Positions 38,398-46,223 of a DNA stretch of 49,292 nt are shown piece after piece. A model generated the notes under the pieces. It made no database searches. It was not told where the DNA came from and saw only the letters and a program-made list of their open reading frames with translations. A program made the position numbers and the translations under genes. This DNA is from Blastococcus sp. DSM 46786 (GTDB lineage: Bacteria; Actinomycetota; Actinomycetes; Mycobacteriales; Geodermatophilaceae), in assembly GCF_900109665.1 (NCBI RefSeq), contig NZ_FOAO01000029.1, positions 1 to 49,292 on the forward strand, read 5' to 3'. The first letter of the stretch is position 1. Each line of letters starts with the position of its first letter.

Positions 38398-39398
38398 CCG
38401 AGACCGCTGTCGAGACGACCGGACCGCGGGACGACGACGGGCCGGCCCCCGGGGCGGGCCGCCGGTCCCGGCGCGACCTGGCGCTGCTGTTCATGCCCGG
38501 TGCCGTGCTGGTGCTCCTCCTGCTGGCGCTGTCGACGCGCAACCCCGACCTGCTCTCGCCGGACAGCCTGCTGGCCATCGCCGACAGCGCCGCGCCGCTG
38601 ATGGTGCTGGCCATCGGGGTCACCGTGGTCATCCTCTGCGGGGGCATCGACCTGTCGATCGCCGCCCTGGCGGCGCTGTCCTCGGTGCTGTTCGCGCTGT
38701 GGATCCCGCTCTTCGGGGCGGCCGCCGCCGTGCCGGTCATCGCCGTCGCCGCGCTCGCCGGGGCGGTGCAGGGCCTCGTGCACGTCAAGGCCAAGGTGAA
38801 CTCCTTCATCGTCACCCTGGGTGGCCTGGCCCTGTGGTCGGGCATCGCCCTGGTCATCTCCGGGGCCAGGACCGTGCCGGTCACCGACGTCGACGCGATC
38901 CGGTGGGCCTTCACGACGGTGGCCGGCCTGCCGAGCGCGGTGCTGATCGCCCTGGGCGCCGTCGTGGTGCTCGGGGCGGTGCTCCGCCTGACCCCCGCCG
39001 GCCGGTGGGTGCGGGCGGTCGGCCACGCCGAGCAGGCCGCCCGGCTCGCCGGCATCCCGGTGGGCGCGGTGAAGGTGGCGGCGTTCACCACGTCGGGCGC
39101 CTGTGCCGGTCTGGCCGGCGTGCTCCTCGTCGCCCGGACCTTCAGCGGCGCGCCGAGCCTCGGCGCCACGCTGCTCCTGCCCGCGGTCGCCGCGGTCGTC
39201 GTCGGCGGCACCGCCATCACCGGTGGCTTCGGCGGCATCGGCCGGACCGTCATCGGCGCGCTCATCGTCATCGTCCTCCGCGTCGGCCTGTCGCTGATCG
39301 GGGTCGACGCCGGATTCGAATCGATCATCTACGGCGTCCTGATCATCGGCGCGGTCGCCGTGACGATCGACCGAACCAAGCTCGACGTCCTCAAATGA
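38394..39398 (+). CDS. ABC transporter permease 2 (RbsC type)
   Basis: 334 residues from GTG 38394, overlapping the ATPase stop by 4 nt. Motifs LLSPDSLLAIADSAAPLMVLAIGVT, ILCGGIDLSIAALAAL, VKAKVNSFIVTLGGLAL, LPAVAAVVVGGTAITGGFGG. It has about nine membrane segments and shares family features, but limited sequence, with permease 1. Having two different permeases is less common than the homodimeric RbsC arrangement. Confidence 0.9.
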   Translation: MTETAVETTGPRDDDGPAPGAGRRSRRDLALLFMPGAVLVLLLLALSTRNPDLLSPDSLLAIADSAAPLMVLAIGVTVVILCGGIDLSIAALAALSSVLFALWIPLFGAAAAVPVIAVAALAGAVQGLVHVKAKVNSFIVTLGGLALWSGIALVISGARTVPVTDVDAIRWAFTTVAGLPSAVLIALGAVVVLGAVLRLTPAGRWVRAVGHAEQAARLAGIPVGAVKVAAFTTSGACAGLAGVLLVARTFSGAPSLGATLLLPAVAAVVVGGTAITGGFGGIGRTVIGALIVIVLRVGLSLIGVDAGFESIIYGVLIIGAVAVTIDRTKLDVLK

Positions 39399-39477
39399 CC
39401 ACCGGGCCGCCCCCTGCCGCCCGCAGAGACCTGTTCCCGACCGCCACCAGCCCGCACCGAGACCTCCGGAGGCCTTC

Positions 39478-40974
39478 GTGACCACCACCTTGCCCCGCAC
39501 CGACCTGCTGCCCGCCGTGTCGGCCTTCCTCTCCGCCGAGCGGCGGATGCTGATCGGCGACGAGTGGGTGCCGGCCGCGTCCGGCCGCACCTTCGAGACC
39601 CTCGACCCCGCGACGGGCGAGGTGCTCACCAGCGTTCCCCGGGCCGACGAGGGCGACGTCGACCGCGCCGTCCGGGCCGCCCGCGCGGCGTTCGAACCCG
39701 GCTCGGCGTGGCGGCGCACGACGCCGCGGCAGCGCGCCCGTCTCCTCTGGCGCACCGCCGAGCTGATCGACGCCCACGCCGAGGAGCTCGCCCAGCTGGA
39801 GACCCTCGACAACGGCAAGCCGATCGCCAGCGCCCTCGGGGACGTCGGCGTCGCGGCCGAGCTGTTCCGGTACTTCGCGGGCTGGGCCACCAAGATCGAG
39901 GGCACCACCATCCCGATGTCGACCGAGGACCGCACCTACCTCGCCTACACGGTGCGTGAGCCCGTCGGTGTGGTCGGCGCGATCGTCCCGTGGAACTTCC
40001 CGCTGACGATGGCGTGCTTCAAGGTGATCCCGTCGCTGACGGCCGGGAACACCGTGGTGCTCAAGCCCGCCGAGCAGACGCCGCTGTCGGCCCTGCGGCT
40101 GGGGGAGCTGCTGCTCGAGGCCGGGCTCCCGACGGGCGTGCTCAACATCGTCACCGGGTTCGGGGACGCCGGGGCGGCCATCGTCGCGCACCCCGACGTC
40201 GACAAGGTCGCGTTCACCGGCTCCACCGCGACCGGCAAGCGCATCGTCGCGGCGGCCGCCGGCAACCTGAAGAAGGTGTCGCTGGAGCTCGGCGGCAAGG
40301 CGCCCAACATCATCTTCGCCGACGCCGACCTGCCGGCGGCCGTCGCCGGATCGGCGCACGCCGGGTTCTTCAACCAGGGCCAGTGCTGCGTGAACGGCTC
40401 GCGCCTCTACGTCCAGCGCGAGGTGTTCGACGAGGTGGTGGCCGGGATCGCCGAGGTCGCCCGGGGCATCACGCTCGGCAACGGCTTCGACCCCGCGACC
40501 GACATGGGGCCGCTGATCACCGCCGAGCAGCAGGCGATGGTGCTCGGCCACGTCCAGCGCAGCATGGCCGACGGCGCCACCGCCGTGGCCGGGGGTTCCC
40601 GAGGCCGCGACGAGGGCTTCTTCATGCAGCCCACGCTGCTCACCGGCGTCGGGGAGAACACCCCGATGCAGCGGCTGGAGGTCTTCGGGCCGGTGGTCAC
40701 CGCGACGCCGTTCGACACCGAGGAAGAGGTGTTCCGGCTGGCCAACGACACCCGGTACGGGCTGGCTGCCGGTGTGTGGACGCGCGACTCGGGCCGGGCG
40801 CACCGGGCGGGCGCGGCCCTACGGGCCGGCACCGTGTGGCTGAACACGTGGCACGCCGACGACGTGGTGCTGCCGCGCGGTGGGTTCAAGGAGTCCGGCT
40901 GGGGACGCGAGCTCGGATCCTTCGGGCTCGACGACTTCACCGAGCTCAAGACCGTCATCTCCGACATCAGCTGA
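39478..40974 (+). CDS. Aldehyde dehydrogenase family protein
   Basis: 498 residues from GTG 39478 with ccggagg upstream. NAD(P)-dependent ALDH motifs: VGAIVPWNFPLTMACFK, AFTGSTATGKRI, LELGGKAPNIIF (catalytic glutamate), FNQGQCCVNGSRLYV (catalytic cysteine ~303), LEVFGPVV and GGFKESGWGREL. It lies 79 nt after the importer, likely in the same operon. Possible roles are oxidation of an aldehyde made from the uronate or by the copper oxidase. The substrate cannot be read from sequence. Confidence 0.9.
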   Translation: MTTTLPRTDLLPAVSAFLSAERRMLIGDEWVPAASGRTFETLDPATGEVLTSVPRADEGDVDRAVRAARAAFEPGSAWRRTTPRQRARLLWRTAELIDAHAEELAQLETLDNGKPIASALGDVGVAAELFRYFAGWATKIEGTTIPMSTEDRTYLAYTVREPVGVVGAIVPWNFPLTMACFKVIPSLTAGNTVVLKPAEQTPLSALRLGELLLEAGLPTGVLNIVTGFGDAGAAIVAHPDVDKVAFTGSTATGKRIVAAAAGNLKKVSLELGGKAPNIIFADADLPAAVAGSAHAGFFNQGQCCVNGSRLYVQREVFDEVVAGIAEVARGITLGNGFDPATDMGPLITAEQQAMVLGHVQRSMADGATAVAGGSRGRDEGFFMQPTLLTGVGENTPMQRLEVFGPVVTATPFDTEEEVFRLANDTRYGLAAGVWTRDSGRAHRAGAALRAGTVWLNTWHADDVVLPRGGFKESGWGRELGSFGLDDFTELKTVISDIS

Positions 40975-40987
40975 CGGCGGTCGGCAC

Positions 40988-42709
40988 GTGGGGCGTCCGG
41001 GCCCGGGAGCGCCGCGGCCGTCTCCCCGTGCGCCCACGTGCGGCCGGCGGGCGGCGCGGGCCGTGGTGGCGGTCCTCGCCGTGCTCGTGGCCGTGCCGGT
41101 GCTCCTGCTCGGCTCTGCGGGGCCGGCGCGCGCCCACGCCACGCTGATCGGCACCGCGCCCGCCCAGGGTGCGGTGCTGGCCGCGGCGCCCGACCGGGCC
41201 GTGTTCACGTTCGACGGGCCGGTCGTCGACGTGCCGGGCGGCGTCCAGGTGTTCGACGCCCGGGGGCGGGAGATCGAGTCGTCGGCGGCGGTCAGCGGAG
41301 AGGAGCTGGTCGTCGCCCTGCCCGGGTCGGTGGGGGAGAGGACCCTCGTCGTCGTCTGGCGGGTCGTCTCCGAGGACGGGCATCCGATCAACGGGTCGCT
41401 CAGCTTCTCCGTCGGCGCCGCCAGCACCGACGTCGCCTCGCCCCCGGCCGCCGCAGCGTCTCCCGAGCAGGCTCCGCCGGCGCTGAGCCTGGTCCGCTGG
41501 GTGGGCTACGCGGGCCTGTTCCTGGCGACCGGGCTGGTGGGGTTCGCGGTGCTGTTCCTGCCCGCGTCCTCGGACCGGGCCCGGCACCGGGTCGCGGCGC
41601 TCGCCCGCGCCGGAGCCGTGGCGACGGCGCTGGCCTGGCTGGCGGTGCTGCCGCTCACCGCGTCGTACCGGCTCGGCGCCGGCGCATCGCTGTTCCCGGG
41701 GAGCGCGGCCTGGTCGTCGCTGTCCGCCGCCGAGTACGGCGTCACCGGGGCGGTCGTCGGCGGCGTGGTCGCGGCCGTGGCCCTGCTGGGGCGCGGCCGA
41801 CCCGGCCGGCGACGGGGGTGGCTCGCGCTGGCCGCGGCGGTGGTCGCCACCGGGGCCCCGGCCTGGACCGGGCACACCCGGGCGGCGTCGCCGGAGGTGC
41901 TGGCCGTCGGCGTCGACGTGCTGCACCTCCTCGCCGGCAGCGTCTGGTTCGGCGGCCTCGTCGGGCTGGCGCTGAGCGTGCCCGAGCTCGCCGGGCGGGG
42001 GAGCGCCGCCGCCGAGGTGCTCGCCCGGTTCTCCGGCTTCGCGGCGGCCGTCCTGGCGGTCCTGGTGGTCAGCGGGTCGTTGCTGGCCTGGCGGATCGTG
42101 GGCTCCTGGGACGGGCTGACCGGCACCGGGTACGGCCTGCTGTTGTTGGTCAAGATCGGGGTGGCGGTGATCGCCGTCGTCATCGCGGCCTGGAACAGGT
42201 TCCGGCTGCTGCCCCGCGTCCACCGGGCGGCCCGCGAGCCCGACCGCCGGTCCGGCGCCCGCCTCGTCGCCCGGTCGGCCGCGGCCGAGGCGGCGGTCCT
42301 CGTCGCCGTCGTGCTCGTCACCGGGTTCCTGGTCGACCGGAGCCCCGAGGGCTCGGTGGCCCTCGCCGCCTCCGCCGGCACGGGAGGGAGCGGCGTCGAA
42401 ACCGTGCGCCTGGACGACGTCGTCGTGCGGGCCGCCCTCTCTCCGCAGGCGGTCGGTGCGAACACCCTCACCATCGAGGTGCAGGACCCCTCCGGCGGGC
42501 CGGCCGGCACCGTCCAGTCGCTCTCGGTGCGGGTGTCGTCGGACGCCCTGGACCTGGGTGCCGTCCCCTTGACCTTCGCGGCGGCCGGCCGCTACACCGC
42601 GTCGGTCGTGCTCCCCGCGGCCGGCACCTGGCGGATGCAGGTCTCCCTCCGGTTCGGGGAGTTCGAGAGCTCCGTGGCCACCGCGGAGTTCACCGTCGCG
42701 GCCGGTTGA
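40988..42709 (+). CDS. CopC-CopD fusion copper protein
   Basis: 573 residues from GTG 40988, 13 nt after the ALDH stop. A signal peptide ends in GPARA, giving a mature N-terminus HATLIGTAPAQG with the CopC copper-ligand histidine. CopC domain includes EDGHPINGSLSFSV (His ligand). About eight membrane segments of the CopD domain follow (SLVRWVGYAGLFLATGLVGF, VDVLHLLAGSVWFGGLVGLAL, LLLLVKIGVAVIAVVIAAWNRF). A final extracellular domain (~440-573: VETVRLDDVVVRAALSPQ ... GTWRMQVSLRFG) looks like a FixH/YcnI-like beta domain. It is expected to handle extracellular copper import. Placement beside a copper-oxidase cluster is suggestive. Confidence 0.88.
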   Translation: MGRPGPGAPRPSPRAPTCGRRAARAVVAVLAVLVAVPVLLLGSAGPARAHATLIGTAPAQGAVLAAAPDRAVFTFDGPVVDVPGGVQVFDARGREIESSAAVSGEELVVALPGSVGERTLVVVWRVVSEDGHPINGSLSFSVGAASTDVASPPAAAASPEQAPPALSLVRWVGYAGLFLATGLVGFAVLFLPASSDRARHRVAALARAGAVATALAWLAVLPLTASYRLGAGASLFPGSAAWSSLSAAEYGVTGAVVGGVVAAVALLGRGRPGRRRGWLALAAAVVATGAPAWTGHTRAASPEVLAVGVDVLHLLAGSVWFGGLVGLALSVPELAGRGSAAAEVLARFSGFAAAVLAVLVVSGSLLAWRIVGSWDGLTGTGYGLLLLVKIGVAVIAVVIAAWNRFRLLPRVHRAAREPDRRSGARLVARSAAAEAAVLVAVVLVTGFLVDRSPEGSVALAASAGTGGSGVETVRLDDVVVRAALSPQAVGANTLTIEVQDPSGGPAGTVQSLSVRVSSDALDLGAVPLTFAAAGRYTASVVLPAAGTWRMQVSLRFGEFESSVATAEFTVAAG

Positions 42710-42765
42710 GCTCCGGATCGGCCGCGAGCGGCCGGCTGCCCAGGGCGGCGACGCCCCGAGCGCCG

Positions 42766-43086
42766 ATGAGTTCCTGCATCGTCTGCGACAGCGCCGACGC
42801 CGCGCCGGCGCAGTCGGGTGGCACCGACCCGGTCACGGTGACCACACCGGCGGCCAGGAGGGGCATCACCCTGGCCGAAAAGCAGGACCAGGCCGCCGAC
42901 GACCACCCCGGTCCCTACCTGCACGCGTTCCGCCGGGGGATGCCGCCACCGACGCGCTGGCCGGAGAGCTTCCGGCGCTACCGGGCGGGGCTCGACGCCC
43001 GCTGTCACGGGCCACGCGAGTTCATCGAACTCCACCAGCTCGAGGCCCACCGGTTTCCGGACGGGCAGGACGCGAGGAGGAGCTGA
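42766..43086 (+). CDS. Small hypothetical protein (uncertain)
   Basis: 106 residues from ATG 42766 (MSSCIVCDSADAAPAQ); a GTG at about 42833 is possible. I recognise no family. A CxxC pair is near the N-terminus, followed by a charged segment with His residues (PYLHAFRRGMPPPTRWPESFRRY, EFIELHQLEAHRFP). It ends immediately before the convergent DUF4349 stop. It may be a real accessory gene or a degraded remnant at the island edge. Confidence 0.4.
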   Translation: MSSCIVCDSADAAPAQSGGTDPVTVTTPAARRGITLAEKQDQAADDHPGPYLHAFRRGMPPPTRWPESFRRYRAGLDARCHGPREFIELHQLEAHRFPDGQDARRS

Positions 43087-43980
43087 TCAGGTCTCTGGAG
43101 CGGGCGACGGGGCCGCCGGGGGTGGGGTCGCGGCCTGTCGCCGCGCCCTTCGGACCGGAACCAGGACCGCGGCGGCCACCAGGGCGGTGACGGCCAGCCA
43201 GGGCAGGACGACGCCGATCGCGACGACGGTCGCACCCGTGACCGCGACCAGCGACCGCCACCCGGTGACCAGCCCGTCGAGGAAGCCGTCCGGCCCGCCG
43301 GCCGGTGCGACGCCGAACGGTTTCAGGTGCACCCGGAGGGTCGACAGCTCCACCTGGTCGGCCAGCACCGCCCGCCGAAACTGCAGCGACTCCAGCTCCT
43401 GCTGGCGTTGGGACAGCGCCTGCTCGGCCTCCAGCAGCGCCTCGGTGGTGGCCGCGTCGTCCATCAGGGCGAGCAGCCGCGCCACGGACGACCGCAGTGC
43501 CGTGATCCGGGCGTCCAGGTCGACCGCCGTGGCGGTGACGTCGGAACGGGACACCGAGACGCTTCCGACGTCGCCGAGCTCCTCGAGGTCGGCCAGGAAA
43601 CCGGTGAGCGCCGTGGCCGGCACACGCACTACGAGGTCGGCGACCGTGCCCTCGACCCCGCCGTCGCCGGAGGTGGCCCGCACGGTGCGTTCGTCGACGC
43701 GCCCGCCGGCGGACTCCACCAGGTCGCTCACCTGCTGCGCGCCCTCGGCCGGATCGTCGACGGCGAGGGAGGCGCTGGCGGTGGTGACCACCTGCCGGTC
43801 GGGCGCCGCCTCGTCGCTGCCCGGGAGTGCGGGCACCGGGGCGACCGCACCACCGCTGGCGGCGCCGTCGGCGCTGCTCGACTCGCTGCCGGACGGGCCC
43901 GTGCAGCCAACGAGCAGGGCCAGGATCAGTGCGGCCGGGGCGAGCAGGCGATGTACGGCGCGGGCAGGAACAGCGTCCAT
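43087..43980 (-). CDS. DUF4349 membrane lipoprotein, copy B
   Basis: 297 residues from ATG 43980. Lipobox LILALLVGC at about residue 25, a Ser-rich linker, the DUF4349 region and a C-terminal membrane helix with basic tail, in the same order as copy A. Large blocks are identical to copy A, such as ARLLALMDDAATTEALLEAE, while the leader is shorter and the linker and tail differ. It sits just inside the right edge of the island. Function unknown. Confidence 0.85.
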   Translation of the reverse strand: MDAVPARAVHRLLAPAALILALLVGCTGPSGSESSSADGAASGGAVAPVPALPGSDEAAPDRQVVTTASASLAVDDPAEGAQQVSDLVESAGGRVDERTVRATSGDGGVEGTVADLVVRVPATALTGFLADLEELGDVGSVSVSRSDVTATAVDLDARITALRSSVARLLALMDDAATTEALLEAEQALSQRQQELESLQFRRAVLADQVELSTLRVHLKPFGVAPAGGPDGFLDGLVTGWRSLVAVTGATVVAIGVVLPWLAVTALVAAAVLVPVRRARRQAATPPPAAPSPAPET

Positions 43981-44270
43981 GCCTGGTGGACGGTGTCGCG
44001 CCGGGAACTGGTTCCGCCGCCGACCTCAGGAAGAGTCGGTGCGCGCAGCCCGAACTGCGCCCGGCGCACCTCGGGCACGAGGTCCGCGAAGGCGGGGTGA
44101 TGCTGGATCCAGCTGCGGATGAACATGCAAAACGGGAGCACCGACGCACCCTCCGATCGCACGGCGTCCAGCGCTCCCTGGGTCAGCGCCGAGCCCACGT
44201 CCCGGCCCTCGAACTCCGGCTCGACCACGGTGTGGGTGAACGCCACCGACGGCCCCCGCCGCCGGTACTC
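43926..44270 (-). pseudogene. Truncated GNAT acetyltransferase (YjdJ-like), N-terminus missing
   Basis: The frame reads EYRRRGPSVAFTHTVVEPEF, EGRDVGSALTQGALDAVRSEG, LPFCMFIRSWIQHHPAFADLV, which is the C-terminal two thirds of small YjdJ-like acetyltransferases (about 95-105 residues). The usual first ~25 residues are absent, and no start codon with similarity is found before the tRNA gene. The frame also runs into the DUF4349 start. It could begin at GTG 44246, but that would lack the first strands, so a remnant is more likely. Confidence 0.6.
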
Positions 44271-44359
44271 GGCGCCCCCGGCGGGCGGTGCGGGAGGTCG
44301 TACGCGCCGTCGAGTCCTGGCTGGATTGGTGGCCGTCGGCGGGGAGCGGCGGGCGTTCG

Positions 44360-44433
44360 TGGAGCGGGTGACCGGGATCGAACCGGCATGGCCAGCTTGG
44401 AAGGCTGGGGCTCTACCATTGAGCTACACCCGC
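44360..44433 (-). tRNA. tRNA-Gly (anticodon TCC)
   Basis: 74 nt including an encoded CCA. Acceptor stem GCGGGTG/CACCCGC, D stem GCTC/GAGC, anticodon stem CCAGC/GCTGG with loop CTTCCAA (anticodon TCC), T arm GCCGG-TTCGATC-CCGGT, and discriminator T. All arms pair. Its 3' half is duplicated at 23961-24000. Confidence 0.95.
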
Positions 44434-44489
44434 GTGACTGTGTGCCAATACGTGTCACAAAACCCGTATGGCCACTGTGAGAAAACCGA

Positions 44490-44515
44490 GTTGATCAAGG
44501 CCAGCCAAGATCAAC
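44490..44515. repeat. Inverted repeat upstream of the tRNA
   Basis: gttgatc (44490-44496) and gatcaac (44509-44515) are perfect inverted copies 12 nt apart, 57 nt upstream of the tRNA 5' end. The whole 44434-44708 stretch holds no gene I can support. It should contain the tRNA promoter and the 3' flank of the DDE gene. Confidence 0.45.
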
Positions 44516-44708
44516 CGGGCTTCCAGTCCGTGTAGAGGGTAGCGCGCGGTGGGTCCGGCGGCTGCGGGGGCGCGCGATCGCGCCCGGTCGGGGGCTCCGC
44601 GGCTCGGTGGACGGCGATGGCCCTGCCCCAGGGCAGGCTGGATTGCCGCCGGGCGCGGTGGCGGGGCGGTGCGTGAGTTGGTGGGGCTGACGGCGAGGCT
44701 GAGGGCCG

Positions 44709-46223
44709 CTACGCGGCGTCGGGCAGCGCGTCCGGTGGCGCGAGCTGGTGCTGGTTGGCTCGCCAGACGAGCGCGTTGTACAGGCAAAGCATGCCGAGCT
44801 GTTCGAGCTGCTGGCGGTCGGCGCCCTTGCAGCGGGCCCGGCGCAGCCAGAAGCGGCCGTCGACCCAGCTGTTGAAGCCCTCGATGCTCGACCGGTGCGG
44901 GTACAGCTCCTTGTACAAGCACGTGCCGGGCGGAACCTGGCGGACGTTCTCGCTGCGGTTGATCTTGTCGAGGGTCAGGTCCGTGAGGGTGCGCTCGCGA
45001 ATGACGTCGACGTGGTCGCCGCACTGCATCTCGTACTCGGCGTACCACTGATGGACGGGGACGTCGCGGCCACCGCGACGGGCACGCCGTGTGGACGTGG
45101 TGCCGTTCTTCTCGGCCTCACGACGGTCGAGCTCCGCCTGGTTGACCTTGCGACGGGCTCCGAGGTAGCGGAGTTCGCGAACGGGGAGGCTGCCGTCGCC
45201 GGCTCGCTTGCCAGTTTCGACGATTCGTCCGCCGTAGTAGTACAGGGAGTGCTGGCAGTCCCGGCCGTTGTGCTGATGCGTGTAGGTGCGGATGAACTTC
45301 GACTTCTCGACCCTGGGCTTGTCGTCGGTTGCCGCCTTGGCTGCCGATACCGGAGAGACGACGGCCAGCCCGAGGTCGCCAGACAGCCGGCCGATGACCT
45401 CACCCGACATGGCGGCGTCGTAGAGGACGGCGTCCATCCCAGGTAGCCGCTCCTTCACGGCCACCATCCGCTTCTCGGCGGTCGCGACTTCGAGGCCGTG
45501 CTTGCCGACCCAGTCGAAGTCGACGACGACCTGGCTCCACTCGTTGCCGTTGCCGCCGGTGAGGCCGTAGACGAACTCGAGGCCGTGCTTCCACCCGGCG
45601 CCGGTCTTGAAGTCGTCGGCGTCAGCGTCCCCCAGGACCTCGGTGACCTCGCCGGTCTCCTCGTCGACGACCTTGCGGCGGGTGTGTAGGGGCTTCATCA
45701 CGTGCCCGTCCCACTTCGTCGCTCCGCACAGCTGCGGTCGGTTGGGCGTGCTGGGCCCGTCCACTGTGCACTGTCCGAGCTGCTGGGCGAGCTCGGCTGC
45801 GGCGTCGCGGAACGCCTCCTTGAGGTCCTCCAGCACCTCCTTGAGCCAGGTCCTGGCCGCGTAGCGGTAGTGGAAGGCGCGGATGGGTTCCTGCTCGGAG
45901 TTCCGGAGCGCCTTGAGCCGTCGGTCGTCCGGCACGGCCTGGATGAGCGCGTCGAGGAACCGGTGCCAGATCTGCTCGTCGCCCAGGTTGTGCTCGGTGC
46001 GCCGCGCGCTTCTAAAGACAGCCTTGACCAGCTCGAAGCCCAGGTAGACGGGTTCGGGGTAGTCGCGGCTGCGGCCGGTGTCCTTGGCGCCGGGCAGCCG
46101 GGCGAACATGGCCACGGCATGCGGAGCGGTCAGGGCAGCGTCCATCGCCTCGAGGTCGGAGTACTCCAGCGGACCGCGGGGCTTGCGCGACCGTTTCGCG
46201 ACCGCGGCGCGTCGCGTGGTCAC
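44709..46223 (-). CDS. DDE transposase-like protein (partner of a recombinase-like protein)
   Basis: 504 residues from GTG 46223. It has an RNase H-like transposase pattern: TVDGPSTPNR (candidate first D, ~155), a GWKHGLEFVYGLTG strand, LPGMDAVLYDAAMSGEVIGRL (second D, ~269) and HRSSIEGFNSWVDGRFWLRR (catalytic E, ~447), then a basic C-terminus with LEQLGMLCLYNALVWR as in IS5/IS1182-like transposases. An N-terminal ~110-residue helical region is like their DNA-binding domain. The GTG overlaps the stop of the upstream gene (GTGA), so the two are translationally coupled. I could not find flanking inverted repeats. Confidence 0.65.
   Translation of the reverse strand: MTTRRAAVAKRSRKPRGPLEYSDLEAMDAALTAPHAVAMFARLPGAKDTGRSRDYPEPVYLGFELVKAVFRSARRTEHNLGDEQIWHRFLDALIQAVPDDRRLKALRNSEQEPIRAFHYRYAARTWLKEVLEDLKEAFRDAAAELAQQLGQCTVDGPSTPNRPQLCGATKWDGHVMKPLHTRRKVVDEETGEVTEVLGDADADDFKTGAGWKHGLEFVYGLTGGNGNEWSQVVVDFDWVGKHGLEVATAEKRMVAVKERLPGMDAVLYDAAMSGEVIGRLSGDLGLAVVSPVSAAKAATDDKPRVEKSKFIRTYTHQHNGRDCQHSLYYYGGRIVETGKRAGDGSLPVRELRYLGARRKVNQAELDRREAEKNGTTSTRRARRGGRDVPVHQWYAEYEMQCGDHVDVIRERTLTDLTLDKINRSENVRQVPPGTCLYKELYPHRSSIEGFNSWVDGRFWLRRARCKGADRQQLEQLGMLCLYNALVWRANQHQLAPPDALPDAA

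Larger units (their letters stand above)
23957..44433. mobile_element. Inferred genomic island at tRNA-Gly(TCC)
   Basis: An intact tRNA-Gly on the right and a copy of its 3' half on the left, in the same orientation, bracket about 20.4 kb. The cargo is a secreted copper oxidase, a uronate catabolic operon and a CopCD fusion. No integrase lies inside; the only recombinase-like gene nearby is on the far side of the tRNA. Base composition is not visibly different from the flanks. The island is therefore inferred from the attachment-site pattern only. Confidence 0.55.
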
